DNA of 64,000 bases from Undaria pinnatifida (GCA_012845835.1 JABAKD010000019.1:5689494-5753493), one strand, 5' to 3'. Positions 9,164 to 21,025 are shown, counted from the first letter of the stretch. The notes: generated by a model not told the origin, from the sequence alone. A program made the numbers and translations.

Positions 9164-11048
9164 GTGACTTTGTTTTCTGGTGTGGCCACTCCAGAGACAG
9201 CAATTACCATGTAACTGCCTCGTAGGTACCTTGCCATATTCACACTACGTGATGCGATCATTCCCCTTGTGTGGAGTTAGAGTTCTCCACCCCGCACAAT
9301 ATGATCTATCTCGACAACCATCATGGTGACCGCGAAAAAAAAAAACGGCACTCTGGTTGTCTAGCTCACGCAGTGATCGGCATCTTTTACATCGTCATTG
9401 CCAACCAACGCCAACCCCAGTATGCAGTTTCTTTTTTTCAGCGTCGATGCCAAGCGAGGCCAACTATTATATATACTTCGAAGTATATGTTAGGGCGGGG
9501 AGATCAAATATCTTATTGTTTCGGAGACATGATACCGATACCAACAAGAACGATAACGTGTGTGCTTCCCCGTCTCGGCGTTTCGGCCCATTAATTGCAG
9601 GACCTCTGGCGACTACCTCGTCCCCCAGCGCCGGTGCTTCGTCTCGAGCAGCACTACGCGGCAGAGTGAGTCGTCTCGATGTCGTGGGGGGGACAGTACT
9701 GCTTCCACAATGTACAGATGCACAGTGTACTATTGTTATATTTGCCCTCCAATAATGTAGCGTAGATGTAGAGCCGTTCCGATGTAAATTGAATACCCTT
9801 CTGTAAAGCAATATTAATAGTACCTCTTCTATGATTTTCCGTCTGCCATTTCCCGATTATCTTTTCTGACATCTTTTTAGTTTGGGCTATAATGTATCCT
9901 ATTCCTCATTAACGTTCCATCCCCATGCCATCGGCCGCACAGGTGTATTCTTAGTTCATCCCGGTACAGAGCTGGTGCAATGCTTGTGTCCCGTTTCCCG
10001 CGGTACGTATTGCGAAAGCTGGCCAACAGTATATTGAATACCGCCGCTCTCACACATGGACCAATTTTTGATGTTACATTTTGTCCCCGACTACGCCACG
10101 CGCAAGGCTTCTGCATCACAGCCAACTGCGATCGGGATATGAATTGCTACGATACCGCTGTGTATGCAAGGGTGCTTTTGGCTCGGCTCTGGCGACTCAC
10201 ACAATGGTTTTTGACGGGTGCTTGAAGGTTATATGTTTCTATTAGGAATTAACAATACGCTTCGGCTGTGAGATCGAGGATTTTGTCGAACGTCTGCAAG
10301 CTGTGCGTGATACTCTGATACGTTTTTTTATTGGTGGCTCGCCTCGCCTAAATGCCTTCTGGACGAAGGGTAAATCGTCATCCTGGTAGTAACGACAACA
10401 CCTGCCAGGTATGATGAGGAGAAATTTGATGTAAGCCATGACGCCGCAACGGTGGGGCGGAGATAACACACCAACACCAACACCACATGTTGACGTCATA
10501 TCATAAATAGAACAACCGATTATCGCATTTGACAAGTTATAATGCTCTGAGGAGCATGGTGTTTTTTTTTTTTCAAACAAACGTCGTTGGATGCGTCTCG
10601 CAAAAAGGCTAGTCGGATTTTGAGCGGGCCCGATTCTCCCGTTCCCCCGGTCAAATACGCCCGCAAGGTGCTGAAACCTCCGTTTTCGGTTTTCAGATTC
10701 AGTTTATTATAAGAGTTGGCCTAATAAAATGAGAAAAAAACACCCTCGTGTTTGGGGACAATGTATTCACGCGTGATTTTGTCATTTTTGCAGCACGAGT
10801 GAAAACAAATGCGTAGTTATGTGTTATATCATACCAGGTACATACGTAGTTCTTGTGATTTTGATAATATGCTGCCTTTCGTATCCACAACGTTTGGCAT
10901 TGCGTTCGCTGTCGGCCTTTTTTTTTGCAATGTGTTGTATTCGTCTCTTATTTTGAGGCAACAGACCCTGCATCTCTCTGGGATTAGTAGTCCGCATGGA
11001 CATGTACAGTAGGTGTGTTGGCTGTCGAGGGGTCGACAGGACAGTGTT
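9164..11048. other. gene-free interval
   Basis: Open frames up to about 130 residues occur but have no recognisable domain and no consistent splice context. A weak family E fragment lies near 10258-10320. Nothing else was identified. Confidence 0.5.
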
Positions 11049-11295
11049 AGGGTCTATCCTAACAAACATGCAAGCAAACAAACAAGAATCCAACGGTGAC
11101 AAAAAAAACGTGACATTTTTCGCGAACCGTGATATTTGTCACCAATCAATCGTGGCGATTAGAAATAAGAAATCCGTAACTCTTGATGTCACGATTATTG
11201 AGCCTACATCGCGCTTTTTATTTTTTGGATGTGGCATATCCCGTTCACGATTATCACGAATCGCGAGTTTTTTTGCGTTCGTTAGGAGTGGGCCT
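11049..11295. mobile_element. MITE family M1, copy
   Basis: Imperfect terminal inverted repeats: agggtctatcctaacaaac on the left and gcgttcgttaggagtgggcc on the right. The interior is AT-rich and shares 'gacatttttcgcgaaccgtga'-type words with 19030-19110 and 29580-29640. No coding capacity, as expected of a non-autonomous DNA transposon. Confidence 0.65.
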
Positions 11296-11436
11296 TGCTT
11301 TGAATATCATTCTCATGATACCGGTCGTGTAAAGACCCTGGTAGGTGCCCAGGTAGGCCTCACGTCTGGCAGTACCAAAGGATCAGCGATCCCTTTTGTT
11401 ATTTTTTGTTTGCCCTTTGACGATATAGTGTAGACG

Positions 11437-11512
11437 GTCGCCCCGGTGGTCTAGTGGTTACCCTCGAATGCTACTAGCAGAGCTGGGTCTGCGTGTTCGA
11501 ATCCCACGTGAA
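11437..11512 (+). repeat. tRNA-like sequence (pseudogene or SINE head)
   Basis: It starts ggtcgccccggtggtctagt, with an A-box-like tggtctagtgg and a B-box gttcgaatc. The 3' acceptor strand that should pair with ggtcgcc is absent, so it is not a functional tRNA. The first 14 bases match the SINE head at 2948, suggesting a related tRNA-derived element. Confidence 0.5.
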
Positions 11513-12717
11513 AAGTGCCGTTCCGATAGAAATGGAGTATGCTTCCATGAAGCAGTATCTCTCCTATTCCTGTGACCCTTGCCAATCTTTTTCCGATTTC
11601 ACTTCCCCGCATCTGTTCATTTTAGCTACCGATGTAATATGCCCTGTTTCTCATCTACGTTACATTCCCAGGTAGTTGGCCGCGGTCCCGCGGCTTCTTC
11701 CTCCCTTCCCTCCCGCGATCTGGCGATCCCTCAGGGCTAGTTTGTACACTGTGCACTCGGCGCGAAATGTTCCCATTGGCGAAAGAAAAAACCGTCCCCG
11801 ACGCACAAAGTGTAGCGCAGAGTAAATCAATGTTACCGCTTTTGGGGCCCATATACAGCGACGAAACAAAAGTATAAACAACGCGTTCTTATCATGGAGC
11901 GCGAGCATGCAGCACACCACAGCAGTGCAAGCTTTTGCGCGTGCCTTACAGGCACTTCCTTGCGTTGGAGCTCGACAGTAAAATCGTCGTCACCTTGACC
12001 CCCTTAGGATTGCAGTCCCAATTTGGGGACAATTCACTTGAAAATAGAGTCAAATACAGGTCTCTGTACAGTGCAGTACTAAAGGAGTTAGTCTACCAGC
12101 AGCCTGGGTTGCTTCGTGTGAAGGATGCTGCAGTCGTCAGTTTTCGTCGTCATTTTTTCCTCCGAAGCCCCTTTTAAGTCGGAAGTAGGTGTAGAATGGA
12201 GGTATATACCCGGCGTGCGTCGCAGGGTTTTCCTCAGTCTGGTGATGTCTGTGAGTGGTCGCTGTTGAAACCTCACACTGCATGCATATCGTCGAATGAC
12301 CAACATAATAATATCGCACTTGAACCCCTTTGGCGCCCCAAAATCCTCCCTATACTCGTTTCAAGTAATTTGTCCCCAACAACGGGTTTCCTGATATAAA
12401 GGCGTTAAGTGTGTATTCGTGAGGCGTCGCAAACACAAACATATATATAAAAAAAAAACATAGGGTAACGTATCGTGCCGTCGTACACACACATGATGCA
12501 TCATGCAGGGGTGCCTTTGCCTCTGTGCTGATCACTCACGAGAGGAGGATTGCTTGGGTATTGTATCTCTTGTATGGATTGCTTGCTGTCCGCCCAATGC
12601 CCTCTGACCGAAGGGGGGGCAGAGCCGTTGGTTTAAGCAAAAGCGATAACGCCTGCCAGGTAAAAGGGGGACAACTGCTATAATTCATAACGCCGGAAAG
12701 GGGGTACCACAACACGT
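11513..12717. other. gene-free interval with a family C unit
   Basis: No supported exon. A family C unit lies at about 12326-12404, with 'tcctccctatactcg', 'caacgggtttcc' and 'aaggcgttaa'. The rest shows no recognised element. Confidence 0.5.
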
Positions 12718-12790
12718 ACTCCCACCGGGACTAGAACCCGGGACCTCGGCTTTATCTGACCCGCGCTCTACCAATGGATCTCTTGGGAGC
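12718..12790 (-). tRNA. tRNA-Ile(GAU) pseudogene
   Basis: It is clearly homologous to the four intact copies at 16.4-21.0 kb but decayed. It is 73 rather than 72 nt, the base before the anticodon GAT is A instead of the invariant T, the D stem has mismatches, and the T loop reads ttctagt. It is probably not functional. Confidence 0.6.
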
Positions 12791-12875
12791 TTAAGGCTGT
12801 GATGGTGCCGCTGCTTTCGTTCTTTTTTTTTTGTAAGTCTACGGTAACGTAACGCAACATACATACCTGTGGCAA

Positions 12876-13245
12876 GTGTTATAAGGCTTAGTTTGGGTAA
12901 GCTATTGGTTAACCTTTTGCAAGTGGTCAAGCGGACTAATACCCCACTAATACCTTAACAAATGGCGTCGTCGACAGACCATGGGTTTTAGGGTCGTGGG
13001 TTCGATCCCCACATCCACCATAATAAACTTTTTCAGATGTCCCCATGGCGAACTTGAAAAATACTCTTCCTGGTACCCCAGGGAATGAAACGGCTTGGAT
13101 ATATTGACAGGTCCGCCCGTATATCCGGCCGACCTGCTATCCCGCCGTTTCAGGGGGGGAGAGTGTTGTAAGGCTTAGTTTGGGTAAGCTATTGGTTAAC
13201 CTTTTGCAAGTGGTCAAACGGACTAATACCCCACTAAAATCTTTA
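12876..13245. repeat. 84-bp direct repeat flanking a tRNA 3'-end-like stretch
   Basis: The blocks 12876-12959 and 13163-13245 are near identical, from gtgtt(a/g)taaggcttag through 'tgggtaagctattggttaac' to 'actaataccccacta'. Between them, 12998-13020 reads like a T-arm plus acceptor with templated CCA ('gtgggttcgatccccacatc' then 'cacca'). A G/A-rich run precedes the second repeat. This resembles PBS, PPT and LTR-end debris, but no coding remnant supports an LTR element. Confidence 0.45.
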
Positions 13246-14259
13246 ACAAAGCTGCAATCCCACCTACTGGCTGTGTATGCATTTTCACCCTTCCTACGCA
13301 GTACCACGATTATTCTGCGCGCGGGGAGTGTAAAAGGTAAAAAGCCTGATGACCCTCCGACAGATACGGCATGGTATCATCGTATGCTTTGCCGGGTATA
13401 CGACTAACAGTTTACGTACATGTAGAAAAAAAAAAGGATGGGATACGAGGATATATACGCGAAAATTAGGGCGTATGAATACGCTATGCCAGGAGTGTGT
13501 ACGTTAAACCGTTTGACTTGCCTCTCACAACGTAGGGCTGGATGTGGTACGCTGAGCCTCGTCCGGCTCCCTTTCTTCCAATTTCTTCGCTATTTAATAC
13601 GATATTAGCAACAAAAAATCAGCTCGATCTAATTTCTGCCGAAATTTATAAATAGCTGAAAGACGTTCGTCGGCTCTGTTTCGGCTCGGCCGGTGGCATT
13701 TTCAGCTCCGAAAAAAAAAAAAAAAAAAAATCGGCTCATTTTGGCTCGAAGCGCGGCACTTTCGACTCGCACAAAAAAAGTGGTCTACTCACAAACTCGC
13801 GTTTCCGGTATTGTTGCCGTTTGGTGTGCGTGTGTGGGTCCTGCTCTACTGCTGATCATCAGATGCCGCTGCAGGAGCTACGATGTGCGTACTGCTGTTG
13901 TGCTGAGTTGCTGTGCTGTTAGGCTCTAAGGACAGGGTTTCCATGTAATCTATTGCCGTTACTATAGAGCTCGCGAGTAAAAAAATGCTTTGGTTATTAG
14001 GTATTTATTCAAATCCGCCTCCCGGGGGTGAAAACAGTCCCTTAGAAATCGGTTCCCAATCGAAATTGTGATGGCTCTTTATAAAACACCTGTTTTTCGG
14101 CTCAAAAAACCGAAAATCGTTTTTGTTTCGGCTTTTCGGCGAAAGCCGGACGAGGCTTGGCCTAGCTGGATGCGATTTGCCTGGGCTTGGTGGATAGTCT
14201 TGATTGGGTGGCGAAGTAGGTCTTCGCACCGAATTTAGCATTTCTCGATTTGTTGTTCT
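13246..14259. other. gene-free interval
   Basis: Contains an 18-A run near 13711 and several 'ttcggctc' repeats (13660-13770). No exon or RNA gene was recognised. Confidence 0.5.
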
Positions 14260-14425
14260 CAAATTAACTCCCATAATCACGTCCGTGGTCACAGGACAGG
14301 ACAGGCTCCGGTCGCTCTGGAATGGAAAATGCCACAGGAAACAACAAAACAAAACAAAGGTGGCACGTATGTATGTATTCATAGCTGAAGCAAGTCGTGC
14401 ATCCGCAAAAAGTAAAAAATAAAAA
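14260..14425 (+). repeat. dispersed repeat family D
   Basis: Shares the core 'taatcacgtccgtggtcaca', 'ggacaggctccggtcgctct', then a purine-rich tract and 'aaaaagtaaaaaataaaaag', with 51692-51850, 55740-55875 and, partially, 53388-53440. It is non-coding with A-rich ends; the class is unknown. Confidence 0.6.
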
Positions 14426-14845
14426 GGTGATGTCCAGAGTCAGCGTATAGAATACATCGCGAGGAACAAACGTTTAGCACACCAGTCAGGTGCGAAAGCG
14501 CAGAACTCCGTGATCATTGCACGCAGCTCACTGTAATAGCAATTAGAATCAGCCAACTACACTAACTACCCGTCGACTTTTTTGTATGTACACAACAAAG
14601 CGCCTTGCCTTTTTTCTCAGGAATGAATTGCATTATTTTGGGCAACAACCAAAAACGGGTACACCCGGTCCGTTTTATCTCAAAGACGGGAGCACTCTAA
14701 ATTCAAGTCTAACACGCCCCCCCCGAGCCACGCGATTGATGATCGAACAACCGTTCGTTTCTTTAGACCTGCTGACACCGTAGCCTACACTAGTGTATCC
14801 TAGGTGCACGCGAGGTATTGGTGTATGACTGTGCCTTGGTACATT

Positions 14846-15088
14846 GGATACCCCGATTTAAGACCGCCCAGCGTAAGAGCATTCAGACCCTAAAACCCCT
14901 CCCTATACTAATTCCAAGTATTTATGTCCCTTAAACGGGTTTCCAGCTGTAAATGCGTTAAAAGCGGTCAAATCGGCATGTCTCGCCTATGCTAGACGCT
15001 ATATATTTCCCACTACAGATAAGAGCAATGTGTGGTTAAGAGCGCTTGTGTCGGCTTGTCACGGGGCGCTCTTAAATCGGGGTACCCA
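14846..15088. mobile_element. MITE family M2, copy 1
   Basis: Left end ggataccccgatttaagacc and right end gctcttaaatcggggtaccc form terminal inverted repeats. The interior includes a family C unit (about 14885-14962). The same termini recur at 33318-33514. No transposase frame is present. Confidence 0.65.
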
Positions 15089-16361
15089 CTGTATTTGAAG
15101 ACTCGTACATGTATTGTTGCTGTTCGTGATTGCGCTCACCCGCACTGCGACGTCTACGACGTCCACCACGTGTACTCGTTACACGCGTCAATGGCCGTCA
15201 CTGCAAAGCAAGCACAGCAGCAGTATGCCGCTTCTACTTGGTATCTAAATATTTTCCGCAACGACAAACCGCCGAGCACAGTTCCTTCGGGTTGGCGTGC
15301 GCAGAACCCAGACGGAGGTATGAGGCACCAGACAAACTGCGCCCTCTGTGACCATGGCGCTCGCCTGTTGGGGGGGGGGGCAGGAGAGAGCTACATGTGA
15401 GTGTGCCAGGCGTAACGTGATGCGCAGTGTAGGTGGATCTATCTGGGTGTGGCACGCGGCCCCTGTTCCTGCACAGAGACGGTGACATTCTTATAGGAGG
15501 AATCAAAGCGTGGCCTCTGATTGGCTTAGAACATTAACGAAGTCCTCTGACTGGTTTATATATAACCAAAAACGGTAGAAAGTCAAGCACAATAAATATT
15601 AACGGGTGCACCCGGGTCATTATCACTCCAAAACGGGGTGTAATTTGTGTTTGGCCAATCGTGTGGCTAGAGGGGTTCGGTTTTGACTTGATTTCAGAGT
15701 GCACCCGTTTTGAGAGAACAATCACCGGGTGCACCCGTTTTTGGTTGTTTCCCTAAAAGTAACATCTACTCTGAGAGAAATCGGCAATATTACACAAGAC
15801 ATAGAACCTTTTCGAGCTGGCTGAAGCAGTGTTCTACGACCGCCGATCGAGATTTTTTTTTTTTCCTTTTTTGTTAATCATCACTTTTTACTCTCGAGCT
15901 CAACGCCACTCTTCCCTAATTTTGGGAGTTCCAACCTAACGGCGTTGTTTTTGAGTGCCTTTTTTGCCGTTTCGACATGCCTGGTCTTGCCTGAGGCAAG
16001 ATAGGCAAGGTAGGCACGAAAAGGGCGTTCAGGCGCCCTGTTCAGAAAAGGTCATTCAAGCATTATTTCAGGCATGCCTCGAAGGCCTGGGCCTAAGCTC
16101 AACTCAGAAGAGGTTCTGGACAAGCCATGGTCGCAGCTGTCTTTTCTTCTCTACCCCACATGATATGAATATATGAGTCTCGACACTCTCAAACAACGCA
16201 AATAAGGTTGCGGCAGACACCTTTTTTTTGCTGCGTGAGTTCCAATAGTAAGATGACCGTTCGTGTTTTAATTTGTTTGAAACCGGTGAGAGACAAGGGT
16301 TGGCCAATGCGATTCATGCCCGAGAAAAAAGAAAAAAGAAGAAAACTTTTCTTGTGTAAAT
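15089..16361. other. gene-free interval
   Basis: Contains repeated 'gggtgcacccg' words (15603-15740) and a T-rich run at about 15850. Frames of up to 122 residues show no domain. No supported gene. Confidence 0.5.
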
Positions 16362-16433
16362 ACTCCCACCGGGGCTCGAAGCCGGGACCTCGGCTTTATC
16401 AGAGCCGCGCTCTACCAACGGAGCTCTGGGAGC
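16362..16433 (-). tRNA. tRNA-Ile(GAU), copy 1, slightly degenerate
   Basis: It is 72 nt and folds as a standard cloverleaf: acceptor gctccca with tgggagt, D stem gctc/gagc, anticodon stem cggct/agccg with loop ctgataa (anticodon GAT), and a T arm. One T-stem pair is lost (ccggc instead of ccggg). The downstream pol III terminator is weak (scattered T runs). The flank on the + side ('cattgtcacgatttggatta') matches that of the 19623 copy. Confidence 0.75.
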
Positions 16434-16594
16434 TCGACGATGAAGTATACTTCCATTGTCACGATTTGGATTACCACCGATAAGCAAAAATTGCGCGTGG
16501 CGCCAGCAGTCAAATCTATTCCCTGCATGATTCTTTTCTTGTTAATTACTTTTACTCTCTAGCTCAACCCGTGAGAGTTTTCACCCTCAGCGAC

Positions 16595-16778
16595 CTCCTG
16601 GACGAGCCGTGGTCACGGGTGTCCTCCCTTCCCCCCCCGGTACCCGCCCGGCACATGCCTCCATCTTCGTCGCGCATATGTAGGGTTCAGCGTTCTCGCG
16701 TTCCAGCTTTTTTAGTGTTCGCTCGTCGATTTTCATCGCTTTTTGGTAACTCATCATGCTCTCGCGCTTTACGGTCGT
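16595..16778 (-). mobile_element. diverged SINE remnant
   Basis: Retains body blocks of the tRNA-derived SINE ('gagccgtggtcacgggtgtc', 'agggttcagc', 'gctcgtcgattttcatcg', 'aactcatcatgctctcgcgc') but no tRNA-like head. It lies tail-side of the copy at 16780-17087. Confidence 0.6.
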
Positions 16779-16779
16779 A

Positions 16780-17087
16780 TTTTTTTATTTTTTTTTCACA
16801 CACATTTACTTTCCAGCCTCTGGGCAAGCCGTGGTCACAGGTGTCGTCCCTGCTCCCCCCCGGTTCTTGCCTTCATTTATTTATCGTGCATAGGGTTCAG
16901 CAATCCCACTACTCGTCGATTTTTCATCGAGTGCTGCTAACTCACGCTCTTGCGCTTTCCGCAAGTCAATTTGTGCGCAAGAAAAAGTCCCCACGACTTT
17001 TTGCGAGTATGCACTCGGGGGGACTCGAACTCACGAACCTGACCTATACCAGGCTCGAGGATAACCTGAAACGACACTGTGGCGACC
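16780..17087 (-). mobile_element. tRNA-derived SINE, copy 2
   Basis: Full-length copy. The head on the - strand begins ggtcgccacagtgtcgtttc, the B box reads gttcgagtcc, the body is collinear with copies 1 and 3, and the 3' tail appears as T runs at 16780-16796. Confidence 0.8.
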
Positions 17088-17494
17088 GGCTACATATTCG
17101 TACCTAACACCGTATAGCACACGCTGAAGATAACACCCCCTGCCCCCTGCCCCCTGGGACGGATGCATTTCACAGCCGATTTCTGATTTCCTTCCTCCTA
17201 AACCGGGGGGAGCTACACGCGCACAACGAACGTGGCGGCTTTGGGGGAAGATTTCTCGCTGAGACCTTTTCGTAGAAAGAAGCGCGTCGCTCGGCGTTTG
17301 CTCTTATCCCTCCCCGTGATCGAGTTAATTGGCGTCGCTCGTTGGCCGAGGGACCCCCTCCCCTTGCCGCGATCTGACCACAAGCCCCGGTTCGTATTGA
17401 CCGGAGTTGGCGTCCCACGGCATGAGATGCGATTTTTGGGGCGAAGCGTGTCTGGCCGGCTTGTATAATAATTTTAGGATAGAGGGGGTAGCAC
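17088..17494. other. gene-free interval
   Basis: About 400 bp without a recognised element; frames on both strands lack domains. Confidence 0.5.
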
Positions 17495-17900
17495 TTTTCG
17501 TCTGAGAAAATGGTTTCTGCATGACGGAGCTCCTTAATCCAAAATCGTCGGAAATTGAGAAAAAATAAAATGTTTTTTGCATGATGATTCTCGTATGTCT
17601 TTTTTTGGGCGAAAATGGTTTCTGAACGACGGGGCTCCTTAACCCAAAATCGTCGGAAATTGAGAAAAAAGAAAATGTGTTTTGCATGATGATTCTCGTA
17701 TGTCTTTTTTTGGGCGAAAATGGTTTCTGAACGACGGAGCTCCTTAATCCAAAATCGTCGGAAATTGAGAAAAAAGAAAATGTTTTTTGCATGATGATTC
17801 TCGTATGTCTTTTTTTGGGCGAAAATGGTTTCTGAACGACGGGGCTCTTAACCCAAAATCATCGGAAATTGAGCAAACAAAAAATAGAATGCTTTTGCGA
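17495..17900. repeat. tandem repeat of about 105 bp, nearly four copies
   Basis: Units start near 17497, 17612, 17717 and 17822. Each has aaaatggtttctg, 'gacgg(a/g)gctccttaa', 'ccaaaatcgtcggaaattga', an A-rich stretch and 'gcatgatgattctcgtatgt'. The 'ctccttaa...aaaatcgtcg' part also occurs next to family C units at 46350 and 53770. A repetitive protein in one frame is an artefact. Confidence 0.85.
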
Positions 17901-18775
17901 GATGATTCTCGTATTATATGTGTACCTTCGTAGGTCATTTGGATTTTTCCATCTGGCAGCAGTTTTATTTTTCTTTAAATAGTTTTTTTTGGGGAGAGCG
18001 TCTTTCAAGCTCCCAAATTGAGGGGCCTTGAAGGAAAAATGTGGTTGACCTCTATCGTCGCATGAGTCTATGTCTGTGCGTGTGATTATTTTACGAGTGT
18101 GTCTGTTGGTCGGGTTGCGCGAACGAATGCCTTCGAAGTCATGTTTCGGGTGAGTGTTATGGTATTGCCCTGGGAGCCAAACAAGGCGTAAGATATGGGA
18201 TACGGCTGGATATAAAAGGGTTTCACATGCCTTTGAAGGCATGTGCGTATAGGAAAAAAGGGGGTGATGCTTTTGCCTCGCGGAATTGCACGCTTTCAGT
18301 TCGTCCGTGGCGTGTGTGGAATTAATACAAGAGCTTGTATATAGTACAAGTGAGTGGCCAACGTGGAACCTGCCTACTAGAGAGACCTGCAAAAGGTGGC
18401 CTGTGTCTGTAACAGCCCCATAATATTGTTTTATAAAATTATTCTAACGACGTCAGCTGCGAGTTCGACAAATTTAGGGTCGATACTCATCTTTGCAAGC
18501 TGCGTTGTTGGCATTTGTATACTGTGTGAGTGAGTTTTTTCACTTAATGGGAGGGGTCCTGTTATTTTTTACGTGGCGTCGTCGGCAGGACAATCATATT
18601 ATATGAGACATTGAGCTCCTCATGTTAGCTCAGAAATTTCTTAGAATATGCTGCACCCCTCCCTAGCGCGGGATGGCCTCACGTCAGAGGGGTGTGATAT
18701 GTGTGCTGTTTGTTTTTTGTTATGCGGTGCCTAATGCCACTCCTTACATCGTACTCATATGATAGATAGCTGATT

Positions 18776-19278
18776 GGGTCATTCCTAACGAACACAAAAA
18801 AAAACAAGAACAAAAAAACAAGCAGATATCGTGATGAGTTGTGGCATTTTGTCCGGAATCCTGTTTTTTGAATGGTTGATTTTGAAACTTGTCCCCAAAG
18901 AAGGATGACAGAGTTTCCTGACAAAAAAACGCGATTTTGTTTTCGAAAAGGTGACATTTTCAAAATTTCAAAATTTCAGGAAAATCGTAATTTTTGGCGT
19001 TCGTTAGGAACGACCCTTAGGACCGCGTTTCTAATGGATACAAAAATGTCAGGAATCCCGACAAAACACGCGACATTTTCGGGAAACATGATACTTGTCA
19101 CGAATCCGGACTTTAAATAGTTTTGGCGTTTTCTATAAAAATTGATGTCAGAACTCCTGAAAAATAAATCCCCCCCCCCCCCCCTTTTTTAGACGTGACT
19201 TTTCAGAATTTCAAAATTTCAGGAATGGTGATATTTTTTCAGAATGCGTGATTTTTTTGCGTTCGTTAGGAACGACCC
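18776..19278. mobile_element. MITE family M1, compound pair
   Basis: The left terminus gggtcattcctaacgaac (18776) is matched by gttcgttaggaacgaccc ending at 19016 and again at 19278. The two halves share interior words such as 'atgtcaggaatcccgacaaa' or variants. It looks like one full element followed by a second sharing or lacking its left end. Confidence 0.6.
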
Positions 19279-19622
19279 TTATTCATAGTAGAATATTTCC
19301 GTTCTACAAAAGAGAGTGTCACCGAAAGCACGAAAGCGTGGTGCGTTGGGAAAAAATTGAAAATCCACCGAAAATCGACAAGCGAGAGAAGGAGGAATTA
19401 TTTATCTGCGCGATAAAAAAATACGGCTTGTTCACACTGGGAGGAGACAGGTGCCAATAAACACTCTTGTTACTTGCCTGTGACCTCGTTTTTTTCGCGT
19501 AGATCGTGAACTATAAAACAATCCCGAAGAGAAAGTTGCGGAATGAACGTAACACGAATACATCCGCCAACGGTTACGATGATGACGCTGCAACCCCGAG
19601 CAAAAAACGGGAAAAAATGTAT

Positions 19623-19694
19623 ACTCCCACCGGGGCTCGAACCCGGGACCTCGGCTTTATCAGAGCCGCGCTCTACCAACGGAGCTCTGGGAGC
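19623..19694 (-). tRNA. tRNA-Ile(GAU), copy 2
   Basis: A 72-nt cloverleaf with all four stems paired (position 1-72 is a G-U wobble), anticodon GAT in loop ctgataa, T loop ttcgagc and no encoded CCA. A run of six T's starts a few bases downstream on the - strand, a proper pol III terminator. Confidence 0.85.
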
Positions 19695-19965
19695 TTGACG
19701 ACGAGGAATGCGTCCATTGTCACGATTTGGATTACCACCGATCAGCAAAGACCGCTGTGCGTGTTGTGGCAGCAGTCAAATATAGTTACTAGCTGCATGA
19801 GTACTCGTGATAATACCGAACTTGCTTGTGACCACGCCCTTTTTTTGTGGAGCGTAAACTATAAAATAAAGCCGGAGAGAAAAGTGCGGAATGAACATAT
19901 TTCCCACGGTTGTATACGATGCGATGATGCTACAAACCTGAGCAAAATCGCGAAAAAAAAATACT

Positions 19966-20037
19966 ACTCCCACCGGGGCTCGAACCCGGGACCTCGGCTT
20001 TATCAGAGCCGCGCTCTACCAACGGAGCTCTGGGAGC
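19966..20037 (-). tRNA. tRNA-Ile(GAU), copy 3
   Basis: The 72-nt sequence is identical to copy 2. On the - strand it is followed within five bases by a run of T's. It lies in the second unit of the local tandem duplication. Confidence 0.85.
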
Positions 20038-20524
20038 TTGTTCTCAATTACACATTCGGCATCAGAATTTTCATACCCAACACGCAGACAGCAACCAAAT
20101 CTGCTGTGCCTGTGCTCTACGCCTTCCTACAAGAGCTTGCGTAAACGATGTTAAAGAGAGCTGGGAAGGGACTTCAGGCGGGAGAGAGAGCATGGGGCAG
20201 GCAGTACGAAGGACCGAGAAAAAATGGGGGGGAAAGGGAACAATGAACAAATGGAATAATTGAAAAATCCCTCAGTGCTGCTACCCCCGGGTACTGCTTT
20301 AGTGCTGTTCTTGTCTTTTTTTATCGCGCATAAGGCAACAAGTGTGCGCACAAAATAAAATATGAATGTGTTGTTGAGGTTCGTATTCAACAGGAATGCA
20401 ATTCGTGATGCCCTTGCTTGTTTACACGATTCGCCTACCATGCTGATATTTCTCACCCGGTAGAGAATACTACAGCAGTTACCCCGGAGCTTATTTAAAA
20501 AACAGAAAGAGAAAAAAAAAAGAT

Positions 20525-20750
20525 TATCAGGACCTACGATAAACAACCTACAATGGGACCCGAAGGGTGCGCCAGCTAGCGTTGGGCTGCGAAAGCAACT
20601 GAGTTAAATCGACACACGACGCGTATGAAAATACGTGGAAGTGTGGTGAGCTAAAGCTTTATTTTTCCCCATCCGCCGGAGGATGAAAAAAAAAAAAAAA
20701 AAAACACGAAAACCTACGTGAAAAACAGGTATCAGGACCTACGATAAACA
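20525..20750. repeat. 21-bp direct repeat bracketing the poly(A) element
   Basis: The word atcaggacctacgataaaca, preceded by t, occurs at 20525-20545 and 20730-20750, on either side of the element at 20551-20704. It looks like a target-site duplication, although about 25 bp lie between the poly(A) run and the right copy. Confidence 0.55.
20551..20704 (+). mobile_element. short poly(A)-tailed element, copy 2
   Basis: Near-identical to the 5586-5731 insertion, including 'gaagggtgcgccagctagcg' and 'aatacgtggaagtgtggtga', with a 19-A tail. The high identity suggests recent mobility. Confidence 0.8.
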
Positions 20751-20953
20751 CAAAAACCTACTTATATTATTGCACTGCTGTTTTCACCTACCATATTTGG
20801 TCCTGCTTCACTTGATGGGTTCCCCCATACATAAGTAGCCATAGGGTCTACTTTGTAATTCATCTACTTCCTTAACAAAGGCATTTCGACGATAAAAATA
20901 CAATGTGGGAAAAAAAACAAACAACAAAAAATAGAACACCAAAAAAAAGTTAT

Positions 20954-21025
20954 ACTCCCACCGGGGTTCGAACCCGGGACCTCGGCTTTATCAGAGCCGC
21001 GCTCTACCAACGGAGCTCTGGGAGC
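20954..21025 (-). tRNA. tRNA-Ile(GAU), copy 4
   Basis: A 72-nt cloverleaf as in copy 2, but with the canonical T loop ttcgaac. A run of eight T's follows about five bases downstream on the - strand. Its flanks differ from the tandem pair. Confidence 0.85.

Larger units (their letters stand above)
19460..20050. repeat. tandem duplication carrying two tRNA-Ile genes
   Basis: About 19470-19800 and 19815-20040 are diverged copies of one unit of about 343 bp. Both hold 'gaactataaaa' or 'aaactataaaa', 'agttgcggaatgaac' or its variant, 'gagcaaaa' and a tRNA-Ile gene. Flank similarity also extends to the 16362 tRNA. Confidence 0.7.

Noticed and set aside
17495-17900. Possible CRISPR-like array
   Set aside because: The repeats are about 105 bp and directly tandem, without unique spacers; a simple tandem repeat in a eukaryotic genome.
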